A stretch of 64,000 bases of DNA from PALSA-612 sp963846915 (GTDB lineage: Bacteria; Actinomycetota; Thermoleophilia; Gaiellales; Gaiellaceae), in assembly GCA_963846915.1 (NCBI GenBank), contig CAWJXV010000009.1, positions 62,001 through 126,000 of the forward strand, read 5' to 3'. Below are positions 1 through 7,981 of this stretch, one piece after another. A model generated the notes under the pieces. The model was not told the DNA's origin, did not search any database, and was given only the letters and a program-made list of their open reading frames with translations. How positions within the stretch are numbered: position 1 is the stretch's first letter; each line of letters begins with the position of its first letter. Both the position numbers and the translations under genes were made by a program.

Positions 1-624
1 CTCCAGCATGCAGACGATGCGGTTCGAAACCTCCATCGCGCGGGCCAGGTCCTGCTCGACGAGCAGGATCGTCGCTCCCCCCTCGATCAGTGTCCGCAAC
101 GACCGGTAGACCCCGTCGACCGCGATCGGCGCGAGCCCGAGCGACACCTCGTCGAGCAGCAGGAGGCGCGGGTTCGTCATCAGCGCCCGGCCGATCGCGG
201 TCGCCTGTTGCTCTCCGCCCGACAGGCTGCCTGCCCGTTTCCGGCGCAGCGGCTCGAGCATCGGGAAGATTTCGCATACCGCATCCACCGTCCACCGCCC
301 GGGCCGCCCCGCGCGCGCGGCGAGCGTCAGGTTCTCCTCGACGGTCAGCCCGGTGAACAGCCGGCGGCCCTCGGGCACGAGCGTTATCCCCGAACGGACT
401 CGCCGGTAGGCCGGCACCGACGTGATGTCGCGCCCCTCGAACAGGACGCGGCCGGCGGCCGGGGAGTGGGCGCCGGCGATCGTTCGCAGGAGCGTCGTCT
501 TACCGGCCCCGTTCGCGCCGACGAGCGCCAGGGTCTCCCCTTCCTCCAGCTCGAAGGACACTTCGCGCACGGCCTGCAGGAGCCCGTGTCGGGCGTCGAG
601 CGACTCGACCGCGAGGAGGCTCAC
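1..624 (-). CDS. livF: LivF-type ABC transporter ATPase (partial)
   Basis: One of two ATPases of a branched-chain amino acid/amide-type ABC importer; it would hydrolyse ATP at the cytoplasmic face of the membrane. 208 residues are visible and the last few tens lie beyond the left edge. Walker A (GANGAGKTT) is at residues 36-44, followed by an LSGGEQQ signature, a LLLLDE Walker B and the LVEQD segment typical of LivF. The start is GTG at 624, chosen because it overlaps the stop of livG by 4 nt (GTGA) and places Walker A at the normal distance. Permease subunits are not in the window and may follow to the left. The transported substrate cannot be read from the sequence. Confidence 0.88.
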   Translation of the reverse strand, partial: MSLLAVESLDARHGLLQAVREVSFELEEGETLALVGANGAGKTTLLRTIAGAHSPAAGRVLFEGRDITSVPAYRRVRSGITLVPEGRRLFTGLTVEENLTLAARAGRPGRWTVDAVCEIFPMLEPLRRKRAGSLSGGEQQATAIGRALMTNPRLLLLDEVSLGLAPIAVDGVYRSLRTLIEGGATILLVEQDLARAMEVSNRIVCMLE

Positions 625-1364
625 GACCGGGCTCCGCTGCCGAGGTACGCGTCGATGACCGCGGTGTCGGCCATCACCGCGTCCGGGTCGCCGTCGGCGA
701 TCACGCGCCCGGCGTCCATGCACACGAGCCGCGTCACCACCTGGACGAGCACGTGAACGATGTGCTCGATCCAGACGATCGAGATCTGCTCACCCCGCAG
801 CTCGCGGATCGTCTTCACCAGCTCGCCCGCCTCTGCGTCCGTCAGGCCGGCGCCGATTTCGTCGAGCAGCAACACGACCGGGTCGGTTGCGAGAGCCCGC
901 GCCAGCTCGAGCCGTTTGCGGTCGAGCAGGCCGAGCGTCTCCGCGCGGCGGTTGGCGGCGCCGAGCATGCCGCAGATCTCGAGGGCGTCGACGGACCGCT
1001 TGTAGGCGTCCGCGCGCTTGCGCCCGCCGCCGGCGGTCGCCGCCACGAGCACGTTCTCGAAGACGGTCATGCCGCCGAACGGCCGCGGCACCTGGTGTGC
1101 GCGTGCGATCCCGAGCCGGCAGCGACGCGCCGACCCCGCCGGAGTGACGTCGGCGTTGCGGAAACGTACGGAGCCTTTCGTCGCCTGCAGCGAGCCGGCG
1201 AGGACGTTGAGCAGCGTCGTCTTCCCAGCGCCGTTGGGGCCGACGATGCCGACTGCCTCGTCGGCCCCGAGCGCGAAGTCGACGTCGTGAAGCACCACCA
1301 ACGCTCCGAAGCGCTTGCGAACCCCGAGCGCTGCCAGGAGCGGCGTCCCCGAGGGCGTGCTCAC
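621..1364 (-). CDS. livG: LivG-type ABC transporter ATPase
   Basis: Second ATPase of the same importer, 247 residues, the usual LivG length. Walker A (GPNGAGKTT) lies near residue 40, then the long LivG-type insertion (IARAHQVPRPFGGMTVFENV), a Walker B (VVLLLDEIGAGL) and the switch-like IEH. The open frame extends much further upstream, but that extension is antisense-like low-complexity sequence. GTG at 1364 is preferred because it sits 11 nt after the stop of the binding-protein gene and gives the family N-terminus. The signature motif is degenerate (GLLDRKRLELARAL), normal for LivG. Co-transcribed with livF and the upstream binding protein. Confidence 0.88.
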   Translation of the reverse strand: MSTPSGTPLLAALGVRKRFGALVVLHDVDFALGADEAVGIVGPNGAGKTTLLNVLAGSLQATKGSVRFRNADVTPAGSARRCRLGIARAHQVPRPFGGMTVFENVLVAATAGGGRKRADAYKRSVDALEICGMLGAANRRAETLGLLDRKRLELARALATDPVVLLLDEIGAGLTDAEAGELVKTIRELRGEQISIVWIEHIVHVLVQVVTRLVCMDAGRVIADGDPDAVMADTAVIDAYLGSGARS

Positions 1365-1375
1365 GGATCCCGCTT

Positions 1376-2722
1376 CTAGCTGTACGGCTTCAGCTGCGCC
1401 GCGACCGGAACTCTCTTGTCGTCGTGGTGTTCCGTGACCCTGGCCTCGACCTTGAACTTGCCGCTTGTCTTCACCCACTGGGAGCCGATGATCGGCCCGT
1501 TCGCGATCGTGCCCGGGATCGGCCCCTTGGCGAAGTTCACGGCCCCGAGCGGCGTCGCGACGACGAGGCTCTTGAACGCCTTCGCTACCGCCGCCTTGCT
1601 CTTCGGGTTGCGGCTCGCCCGGAGCGCCGCCAGCCCGACCTCGAACACCGCGGCGGTCGCCCCGATCTGCTGGAGCCACTGCCGTCCGGTCGCCTTCGTG
1701 TAGGCGTCCGCGAGCTGCTGGTTCTTCAGGCCGAGCGTGGCCGAGCGATACGGCCAGGTCGGGCCCCAGTAGATCGCCGTGGCGAGGTTGTAGCCCAGGT
1801 TCCCGAGCGCTGTGATCTCCGATGCGAACAGGCCCGCCTTCGCGATCTGGGCGATCTTGACCTGCTGCGCGTAGCCCTGCTGCGTCGCCTGGCGCCAGAA
1901 GGTCGCGAAGTCGGGCGGGAGCGGGAACGTGTTGAAGATCTGGCAGTTCTCCGTCTTGAACTTGGAGATCTGCGACGAGAAGTCGGTGATGCCGTCCTCG
2001 TACGGGCCTGGATCGACGATCGTGAAGCCGGCCTTAGTGAGCGCCGGCCCGAGCAGGGCCCTGATCGCGTTGCCGTCCGCGTCGTTCGGCCAGAGGACGC
2101 CGACCTTCTTGTTCGTCTTCACAGGGCCGTTCCACTGCGAGATGTACGCCCCGGCGAAGTCGGCGACGCCGAAGCTGAAATGATGCGACCACCTGAATGG
2201 GTTCTTGCCGCCCGGCTTGGCGCCGCGGCCGAAGTAGAACGCCTCCCACGGCTGCACGGTCGAGACCTGCGGAACTCCGGCTGCTTCGCAGGCGTCCGCA
2301 ACCGGGTTGTTCGTCTCGGGGGTCGACGTCGACAGCATCAGGTCGACCTTGCTGCCGTTGATCAACGCCTTCGCGAGCTGGCCTGCACGGGCCGGATCGG
2401 ACTGCGTGTCCTTGGCGATGATCGAGACCGCGTACAGCTTGCCGCCGATCTTGACGCCCTTCGCAAGAGACTTGCGGAACTGCGAGACGATCCATGGATC
2501 GGCCTCGCCGAAGGAACCGAGCGGGCCGGTCAGAGGGCTCAGGAATCCGATCCTGAGCGTGTTCGCCTCCGGTGCGCTCTCGTGGACGACCCGCACCGGG
2601 CGCGCAAGGGCGCTGTCGGCCAGGCTCCCGGCGATCAGCAGCCCACCGGCGCCGACGCCTCCACGCTTGATGACTTCCCGTCTCGTGAGGTGGGTGCTGC
2701 CAACGTGTGGCTCGTCAGCCAT
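1376..2722 (-). CDS. ABC transporter substrate-binding protein (Tat-exported)
   Basis: Extracytoplasmic binding protein (Peripla_BP_6/LivJ-type fold), 448 residues, first gene of the liv-like operon. The N-terminus carries a twin-arginine signal (TRREVIKRGG at about residues 13-22) followed by a hydrophobic stretch and an ALA-type cleavage region, so export through Tat is likely. The mature part begins with LRIGFLSPLTGPLGSFGE, the typical opening of the family. The ATG at 2722 is supported by AGGAGG about 8 nt upstream. Family members bind branched-chain amino acids, amides, urea or aromatic acids; the adjacent IclR regulator would fit a catabolic substrate, but this is inference. Confidence 0.88.
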   Translation of the reverse strand: MADEPHVGSTHLTRREVIKRGGVGAGGLLIAGSLADSALARPVRVVHESAPEANTLRIGFLSPLTGPLGSFGEADPWIVSQFRKSLAKGVKIGGKLYAVSIIAKDTQSDPARAGQLAKALINGSKVDLMLSTSTPETNNPVADACEAAGVPQVSTVQPWEAFYFGRGAKPGGKNPFRWSHHFSFGVADFAGAYISQWNGPVKTNKKVGVLWPNDADGNAIRALLGPALTKAGFTIVDPGPYEDGITDFSSQISKFKTENCQIFNTFPLPPDFATFWRQATQQGYAQQVKIAQIAKAGLFASEITALGNLGYNLATAIYWGPTWPYRSATLGLKNQQLADAYTKATGRQWLQQIGATAAVFEVGLAALRASRNPKSKAAVAKAFKSLVVATPLGAVNFAKGPIPGTIANGPIIGSQWVKTSGKFKVEARVTEHHDDKRVPVAAQLKPYS

Positions 2723-2758
2723 GGGGTCGGTCCTCCTGTCGCTTGCAACGAGGGCGCG

Positions 2759-2787
2759 AACCTAACCCGGCGTTTCTCACTTGTCAA
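2759..2787 (-). promoter_or_regulatory. Sigma-70-type promoter of the liv-like operon
   Basis: On the minus strand a perfect -35 TTGACA (2787-2782) is followed after 17 nt by TAGGTT (2764-2759), a common actinobacterial -10 form. Transcription would begin near 2752, about 30 nt before the ATG at 2722 and upstream of its AGGAGG. The site lies in the 88-bp gap shared with the divergent iclR gene, so IclR could control both. Confidence 0.7.
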
Positions 2788-2797
2788 GACACTGTTT

Positions 2798-2803
2798 TAG
2801 TAT
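2798..2803 (+). promoter_or_regulatory. Leaderless-type -10 box of iclR
   Basis: TAGTAT ends 7 nt before the ATG at 2811, the spacing expected when transcription starts at the initiation codon. No Shine-Dalgarno sequence at a usable distance precedes the ATG, which supports a leaderless mRNA. Confidence 0.5.
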
Positions 2804-2810
2804 TCAGGAC

Positions 2811-3605
2811 ATGGCAGCGGCCGGTGTCAGCAGCTCGCAATCGCTCGAGCGCGGTCTCGCAATCCTGGCAGAGTTCCGGCCCGAAGCGCCCGAGCGCGGG
2901 ATCAGCGATCTCGCCCGCGCACTCGGCCTGAGCCGCAGCACGTCGCACCGCTACGTCGCCACGCTCGCCCGTCTCGGCTACCTGGAGCAGAACCCGCAGA
3001 CGCGGAAGTACCGGCTCGGACCGCGGGTGCTCGACCTCGGCTTCTCGGCGATCAACTCCATGGAGCTCAGGCAGATCTCCGCGCCGCACCTCCAGCAGCT
3101 CTCCGACGAGACAGGCCGCACCGTCAACATGGCCATCCTGGACGGCGCCGACATCGTCTACATCGAGCGCTGCCGGACGTCGGGCCCAGGCCAGCGCGAG
3201 ATCGACCTCGCGCTCCACGTCGGCTCCCGGCTCCCCGCGTACTGCACATCGCTCGGCAAGGTGCTGCTGGCCTTCCTACCGCCGGAAGAGCAGGCCCGGT
3301 TGATCGGCCGCATGCAGCTCGTCGACCGCGGTCCGAACACGATCACGACGAAGGCCGGGCTCGCCGCCGAGCTCAAGCGCGTCCGCCAGCGTGGAGTCGC
3401 GCTGAACAACGAAGAGCTCGCGTACGGCCTCCGCTCGATGGCGGTGCCGGTCTGGGGCCACGGCGGCGAGGTGGTGGCGGCGATCAACCTCGCCGTCCAC
3501 CGCACGGCAGCCTCGATCGAGGATCTCGTCGAGCGCCTGAGCCCGGCGATGATGCGGACGGCGGCCGAGATCTCCGCGCGGCTCGGGTACCGGCCGACGG
3601 GCTGA
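2811..3605 (+). CDS. IclR-family transcriptional regulator
   Basis: DNA-binding regulator of 264 residues. An N-terminal winged helix-turn-helix (about residues 10-70, with LARALGLSRSTSHRYVATL as recognition part) is followed by the IclR effector domain containing the family segment AYCTSLGKVLLAFL. Divergent from the liv-like operon, so the likely target is that importer, with a small-molecule effector. An in-frame TTG at 2781 would add 10 residues, but the ATG at 2811 gives the usual IclR N-terminus and has a -10 box at leaderless spacing. The effector is unknown. Confidence 0.9.
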   Translation: MAAAGVSSSQSLERGLAILAEFRPEAPERGISDLARALGLSRSTSHRYVATLARLGYLEQNPQTRKYRLGPRVLDLGFSAINSMELRQISAPHLQQLSDETGRTVNMAILDGADIVYIERCRTSGPGQREIDLALHVGSRLPAYCTSLGKVLLAFLPPEEQARLIGRMQLVDRGPNTITTKAGLAAELKRVRQRGVALNNEELAYGLRSMAVPVWGHGGEVVAAINLAVHRTAASIEDLVERLSPAMMRTAAEISARLGYRPTG

Positions 3606-3610
3606 AGACG

Positions 3611-3643
3611 CGGAGGGGGACGGTGCGAGTCCGTCCCCCTCCG
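3611..3643. terminator. Hairpin terminator between convergent genes
   Basis: A perfect 13-bp stem (3611-3623 with 3631-3643, core GGAGGGGGACGG) and a 7-nt loop lie between the convergent iclR and CHRD genes. There is no T-run, as is common for high-GC actinobacterial terminators. It could act in both directions. Confidence 0.65.
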
Positions 3644-3652
3644 GGCGAGGAG

Positions 3653-4285
3653 CTAGCGACCGGCCGAGAAGCCGATCGTGGTGCGCGTGATCTGGCCGCG
3701 GATCTCACCGCTCGGGTGCGCGACCGTGGAGACGTTCACGTACGAGTCGCTGCTGACCAGCGCGTTGCCCTGGGCGCTCGAAACGGCGGCCATCCCGTGC
3801 GTCGCCGAGGCGCACGGCCCGCAGAGCGTGAACGCGACTGCAGCCGCGAAGCCTGGAGACGCCAGATGGATGTCGGCAGCCGTCGCCGGGCCGCTCAGCC
3901 CGCTGACCGTCAACCGCCAGACGAGACGCCACTGGCCGGACGCGCCCGGCAGGTTCACGGAGGCACCGCCGCAGTTGATCCGGGTCGGCAGGCCGCTGCG
4001 CCTGGGAGGCGCGACGACCTTGCAGCCGGCCAGCGAGGCGACCCTGGCCGTTCCGAGCCCGGTCCTGAACAGCACGCCGCGGAAGTGGCCCGAGGCGCCG
4101 GGCGCCTGGACCGCCGGAATTTCCTGGCTTGCCGTCAGCGTGGCCGTCAGCCGGTACGCCGCCGCATGCACGGCGGAGCGTGACGCGGCCGCCGTACCGA
4201 CTCCGAGGACGATGCCGGTGGCGACGATCGCGAGTGCGGCGCCGAGCGAAGCGAACGCGCGGTACTGGTTCGAGAGCTTGCTCAT
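3653..4285 (-). CDS. Secreted CHRD-domain protein
   Basis: 210-residue exported protein. Residues 1-37 form a Sec-type signal peptide (positively charged start, then a hydrophobic run ending in TAAAS). The remainder matches the CHRD fold: LTATLTASQEIPAV near the N-terminus and HPSGEIRGQI near the C-terminus are the hallmark ends. It contains four cysteines and may be disulphide-stabilised. CHRD domains occur in many extracytoplasmic bacterial proteins and their role there is not established. The ATG at 4285 was chosen over an upstream in-frame start because GGGGGAAG precedes it closely and the signal peptide then starts normally. Confidence 0.75.
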   Translation of the reverse strand: MSKLSNQYRAFASLGAALAIVATGIVLGVGTAAASRSAVHAAAYRLTATLTASQEIPAVQAPGASGHFRGVLFRTGLGTARVASLAGCKVVAPPRRSGLPTRINCGGASVNLPGASGQWRLVWRLTVSGLSGPATAADIHLASPGFAAAVAFTLCGPCASATHGMAAVSSAQGNALVSSDSYVNVSTVAHPSGEIRGQITRTTIGFSAGR

Positions 4286-4370
4286 GTTCTTCCCCCTTTC
4301 GGGACAGCACATACGTGCCTAGGCACCTCTCTACCCGTTTGGCGTTCGCAACCGCCCCCACGAACGTAAA

Positions 4371-4412
4371 AGGGCGGCAAAACGGCCGGCAAAACGGCCG
4401 AAAACGGGGCCG
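4371..4412 (-). terminator. Tandem GC-rich repeats with T4 tracts, probable terminator
   Basis: Two exact copies of GGCAAAACGGCC (4376-4387, 4388-4399) and a third degenerate copy follow the stop of the SDR gene. On the minus strand they read as short GGCC-containing hairpins, each followed by TTTT, so they probably terminate the SDR-ALDH-ligase operon. Confidence 0.5.
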
Positions 4413-5183
4413 TTACTCGGGTGTCACGTAGGCAGCAGTCAGGCCGCCGTCGACGACGAACGCCGCGCCGTTGACGTAGGACGACTCGTCCGACGCGAGG
4501 AACAGCGCGGCGTTGACGATCTCGCGGGGGGTCGCAAGCCGTCCGGTCGGCCAGTGCACGCGCCGCCGCTCGAGTGCCGCCGGATCGGAGCCGTAGATCG
4601 AGAGCAGGAGCGGCGTCTCCACCGGGCCGGGGCAGAGCGCGTTCACCCGGAGGCCCTGGCGCGCGAACTGGACGGCGAGCTCGCGCGTCATCGCCAGCAC
4701 GGCGCCCTTCGACGCCGTGTACGAGATCTGCGATGTGGCCGCACCGAGGATGGCGACGAACGACGCGACGTTGACGATCGACCCGCCGCCGCGCTCGAGC
4801 AGGTGCGGGATCCCGTGCTTGCAGCAGAGGAAGACGCCCTTCGCGTTCACGTCCTGGACTCGCTGCCAGGCCTCGACGGAGGTGTCCAGAATCGAGGCGT
4901 CGTCGGCAGGCGAGATGCCCGCGTTGTTGTAGAGGACGTCGATCCCGCCGAACCGCTCGGCCGTCGCGACCATCATCTCCTCGACGGCATGCTCGTCGGA
5001 GACGTCGATGCGCGCGGCGAACGCCTCGCCGGTACACATCTCGACGGTCTCTTCGACCGCGTCGAGCACGACGTCGGCGGCGCAGACCCGCGCTCCTTCG
5101 GCCGTGAACAGCGTCGCCGCCTCGCGTCCCATGCCGCCGCCGGCGCCGGTGATCACGCACACCTTCCCGTCCAGCCGTCCCAC
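4413..5183 (-). CDS. SDR-family NAD(P)-dependent oxidoreductase
   Basis: Classical short-chain dehydrogenase, 256 residues. The Rossmann motif TGAGGGMG is at residues 12-19, NNAG follows, and the catalytic Ser plus YTASK (Tyr-x3-Lys) are present; the C-terminus ends in the SDR FVVDGG segment. It would oxidise an alcohol or reduce a carbonyl with NAD(H) or NADP(H) in the cytoplasm. GTG at 5183 was chosen: AGGAGGG lies just upstream, within the 8-nt gap after the aldehyde dehydrogenase stop. As last gene after the ligase and ALDH it may convert an alcohol intermediate to the aldehyde that ALDH consumes; the substrate is inferred only from context. Confidence 0.85.
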   Translation of the reverse strand: MGRLDGKVCVITGAGGGMGREAATLFTAEGARVCAADVVLDAVEETVEMCTGEAFAARIDVSDEHAVEEMMVATAERFGGIDVLYNNAGISPADDASILDTSVEAWQRVQDVNAKGVFLCCKHGIPHLLERGGGSIVNVASFVAILGAATSQISYTASKGAVLAMTRELAVQFARQGLRVNALCPGPVETPLLLSIYGSDPAALERRRVHWPTGRLATPREIVNAALFLASDESSYVNGAAFVVDGGLTAAYVTPE

Positions 5184-5191
5184 GAGCCCTC

Positions 5192-6550
5192 CTAACCCTG
5201 CGTCGAGTAGTACACGTTCTTGACCTCGGAGTAGCCGTCGAGGCCGTGCATGCCGAGCTCGCGGCCGAAGCCTGACTGCTTCATTCCGCCGAACGGCGTC
5301 GAGACGCGCACCGAGCTGTTCGAGTTGATCGAGATCACGCCGGTCTCCAGCGCCCGCGCGACGCGCAGCGCCCGGCCGCCGTCGCGCGTCCAGATGGAGC
5401 CCGAGAGGCCGTAGGGCGTGTCGTTGGCGATCCGGATCGCCTCGTCCTCGCCGTCGAAAGGAATCAGCGCGGCGACCGGGCCGAAGACCTCCTCCCGCGC
5501 GACGCGGTCGTCGTTCGTCGCCTTGACGAGCGTGCACGGAAACCAGTAGCCGGCGCCGTCCGGCGCGTCGCCCCGGTAGAGGATCTCCGCATCGTCGTCC
5601 AGGAACGACGCGACCGTCTGTCGGTGCGCGGCCGAGATCAGCGGCCCCATCTCGGTCGCCTCGTCCGCCGGGTCGCCGACCCTGAGCGCCGAGGTCGCGC
5701 GCACGAGGTGGTCGAGGAACTCGTCGAATGCCTCCCGCTCGACGAGGATCCGGGAGCGGGCGCAGCAGTCCTGGCCGGCGTTGTCGAAAACGGCGTAGGG
5801 CGCGGCGGCCGCGGCGCGCTCGAGATCCGCGTCCGCGAAGACGACGTTCGCCGACTTGCCGCCGAGCTCGAGCGTGACGCGCTTGATCGTGCCGGCGGCA
5901 CCCTCCATCACGGAGCGGCCGACCTCGGTCGACCCGGTGAAGCCGATCTTGGCGACGTCGGGGTGCTCGACGAGCCGCTGCCCGACGACGGAGCCCTTGC
6001 CGACGACGACGTTGACGACGCCCTCGGGGATGCCCGCTTCGAGGATCAGCTCCGCGAGTCGCAGCGCAGAGAGCGGCGTCAGCTCGGCCGGCTTCAGCAC
6101 GACGGTGTTCCCGCAGGCGAGCGCGGGGCCGAGCTTCCAGGAGGCGATGTTGAGCGGGAAGTTCCACGGCACGATCAGCCCGACGACCCCGAGCGGCTCG
6201 CGGAAGGTCATGTCGACTCCGCCGGCGACGGGGATCGTCTGGCCGTGGTGCTTGTCGACGGCGCCGGCGTAGAAGTGGAAGACGTCGGCGACCATGCCGA
6301 CCTCGCCGCGCGCGCCCGCGATCGGCTTGCCGACGTTCTGCGACTCGATCCGCGCCAGCTCGTCGGCGTGCTCCTCGACGAGCGTCGCGACGCGGCGCAG
6401 CAGGCGCGTCCTGTCCTGCGGCGCGACGTCCCGCCAGGCCGGGAACGCCTCGTGCGCGTGCGCGACCGCCGCGTCGGTCTCCTCGACCCCGGCCTGCTCG
6501 AGCTCCGCGATCGGCTCCTCGGTGGCCGGGTTGAGAACCGTCAGGGCCAT
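5192..6550 (-). CDS. Aldehyde dehydrogenase family protein
   Basis: NAD(P)+-dependent aldehyde dehydrogenase, 452 residues. Catalytic Cys262 (in GQDCCARSR), general base Glu229 (LELGG), the oxyanion Asn130 (PWNFP) and the FGPV motif are all present, so the enzyme should be active. It resembles betaine-aldehyde and gamma-glutamyl-aminoaldehyde dehydrogenases. It starts 2 nt after the stop of the glutamine-synthetase-like gene and is followed by an SDR, a clear operon. In such clusters ALDH oxidises the aldehyde of a gamma-glutamylated amine or amino alcohol to the acid. Exact substrate unproven. Confidence 0.87.
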   Translation of the reverse strand: MALTVLNPATEEPIAELEQAGVEETDAAVAHAHEAFPAWRDVAPQDRTRLLRRVATLVEEHADELARIESQNVGKPIAGARGEVGMVADVFHFYAGAVDKHHGQTIPVAGGVDMTFREPLGVVGLIVPWNFPLNIASWKLGPALACGNTVVLKPAELTPLSALRLAELILEAGIPEGVVNVVVGKGSVVGQRLVEHPDVAKIGFTGSTEVGRSVMEGAAGTIKRVTLELGGKSANVVFADADLERAAAAAPYAVFDNAGQDCCARSRILVEREAFDEFLDHLVRATSALRVGDPADEATEMGPLISAAHRQTVASFLDDDAEILYRGDAPDGAGYWFPCTLVKATNDDRVAREEVFGPVAALIPFDGEDEAIRIANDTPYGLSGSIWTRDGGRALRVARALETGVISINSNSSVRVSTPFGGMKQSGFGRELGMHGLDGYSEVKNVYYSTQG

Positions 6551-6552
6551 GG

Positions 6553-7886
6553 CTAGCCGCGCTCGAAGAGGCGCTCGCGCTCGTAGCAGGTGACGACCGC
6601 GTCGAACAGCTGCTGCTCCGTGCGGGCGTAGTTGAGGTAGTGGTCGACGACGTCGGCGCCGAGGGCGGGACGGGCAACCTGGCCTGTCTCGAGCACGGAG
6701 ATCGCGTCCCGCAGCGTCGACGGGAAGCGCTCCGCGTCGGAGACGTACGCGTTGCCCGCGAGCGGCTCGCCGAGCTCGAGGCCCTGCTCGATCCCGTGCA
6801 GGCCCGCGGCGATCAGCGCCGCGAACGCGAGGTACGGGTTCACGTCAGCGCCGGGAATCCGAATCTCGGCTCGCCGCGACCGCCGTGGCCGACGACCCGG
6901 AATCCGCACGTGCGGTTGTCGTGCCCCCAGGCGAGCGTCGTCGGCGCCCAGCTCCCGGCGACGAAGCGCTTGTACGAGTTGATCGTCGGCGCGAAGAAGA
7001 TCGCCAGCTCGCGCGCGCAGGCGATCTGCCCGGCCAGGTACGCCGAGAACACCGCGTCGTCCGCCCCGAACGCGTTCTCCCCGTCCCGCCAGAGGCTCGA
7101 GTGGATGTGGCACGAGGAGCCGACCTCGGTGTGGAACGGCTTGGCCATGAAGGTGATCGAGCACCCCTCCTGGTGGGCGATCTCCTTGGCGCCGTTCTTG
7201 TAGATCACGTGATCGTCGGCGGCCCGGAGCGCGTCAGCGAAGTGGAAGTTGATCTCGTGCTGCCCCGGCCCCGCCTCCCCCTTCGAGCTCTCGACCCGCA
7301 TGCCGGCCTGCTTCATCTCCGTTCGGATCCGCCGCAGCAGCGGCTCGTCGTAGGTCGAGGCCAGGATGTGGTAGTCGAGGACGTACGCCACCGACGGCGT
7401 CAGGTCGCGGTAGTGCAGCTCGCGCGCCTCCTCGTACGTCTCGCGGAAGAGGAAGAACTCGAGCTCCGAGCCGACCATCGGCGTGAAGCCGAGCGTCTCG
7501 GCGCGGTCGATCTGGCGGCGCAGGACCTGCCTGGGCGACGGCGCGACCGGCGTGCCGTCGTGCCAGAGCACGTCGCAGAGCACGAGCGCCGTCCCGTCGA
7601 GCCACGGCAGGCGGCGGAGCGTCGCGTGGTCGGGGCGGAGGTCGAAGTCGCCGTACCCGCGCTCCCAGCTCGCCATCTCGTACCCGGGGACGGGATCCAT
7701 CTCCATGTCGAGCGCGAGCAGGTAGTTGCAGCCCTCTACCGCGTGGCCGGCGTCGACCTCCTCGAGAAAGAAATCGGCGTCGAGCCGTTTGCCCATCAGC
7801 CGGCCCTGCATGTCCGTGAACGCAGCGACGACGGTGTCGACGACGCCGAGCTCGACGTCCTCGCGAAGCTGCTCCAGGGTCAGCAC
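6553..7886 (-). pseudogene. Glutamine-synthetase-like ligase, one frameshift
   Basis: Glutamine synthetase superfamily member of the gamma-glutamyl-polyamine/ethanolamide type, about 444 residues if repaired. The frame from GTG 7886 carries the metal and substrate motifs (SELEFF, GPGQHEINF, CHIHSSLW) up to CGFRVVGHG. The final quarter (RIPGADVNPYLAF to the C-terminus) continues in another frame. The break is near 6868-6869, where one base appears to be missing; repairing it restores the normal 7-residue spacing between GHG and RIPGAD. CHIHSSLW instead of the HTHQSLW seen in the window's true GlnA suggests a non-ammonia amine substrate. First gene of the ligase-ALDH-SDR operon. Sequencing error and true inactivation cannot be told apart here. 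Confidence 0.75.
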
Positions 7887-7892
7887 GAGCCG

Positions 7893-7898
7893 ATCCTA
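7893..7898 (-). promoter_or_regulatory. Leaderless-type -10 box of the ligase operon
   Basis: On the minus strand TAGGAT ends 6 nt before the GTG start at 7886, and no Shine-Dalgarno sequence intervenes. The same TAGGATCGG arrangement precedes the kinase-like gene at 12926, so the two operons may share a promoter type. The 95-bp gap also serves the divergent permease. Confidence 0.5.
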
Positions 7899-7981
7899 CG
7901 ACACGCTCGGCCAGTCGCCTTGACTTTACGCGGCAACTGAAGGTGAATACGCCAGCTCTCAAAGGTGGAAGGAGGATTCAG

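Noticed and set aside
4413..6677. Single 754-codon gene covering SDR and ALDH regions
   Set aside because: Its N-terminal two thirds is an off-frame reading of the ALDH gene; only the last 256 codons are a real SDR with its own start and AGGAGGG.
7943..7981. GTG 7943 as start of the permease
   Set aside because: It would put a strong GGAAGGAGG inside the coding region; TTG 7982 has ideal spacing.
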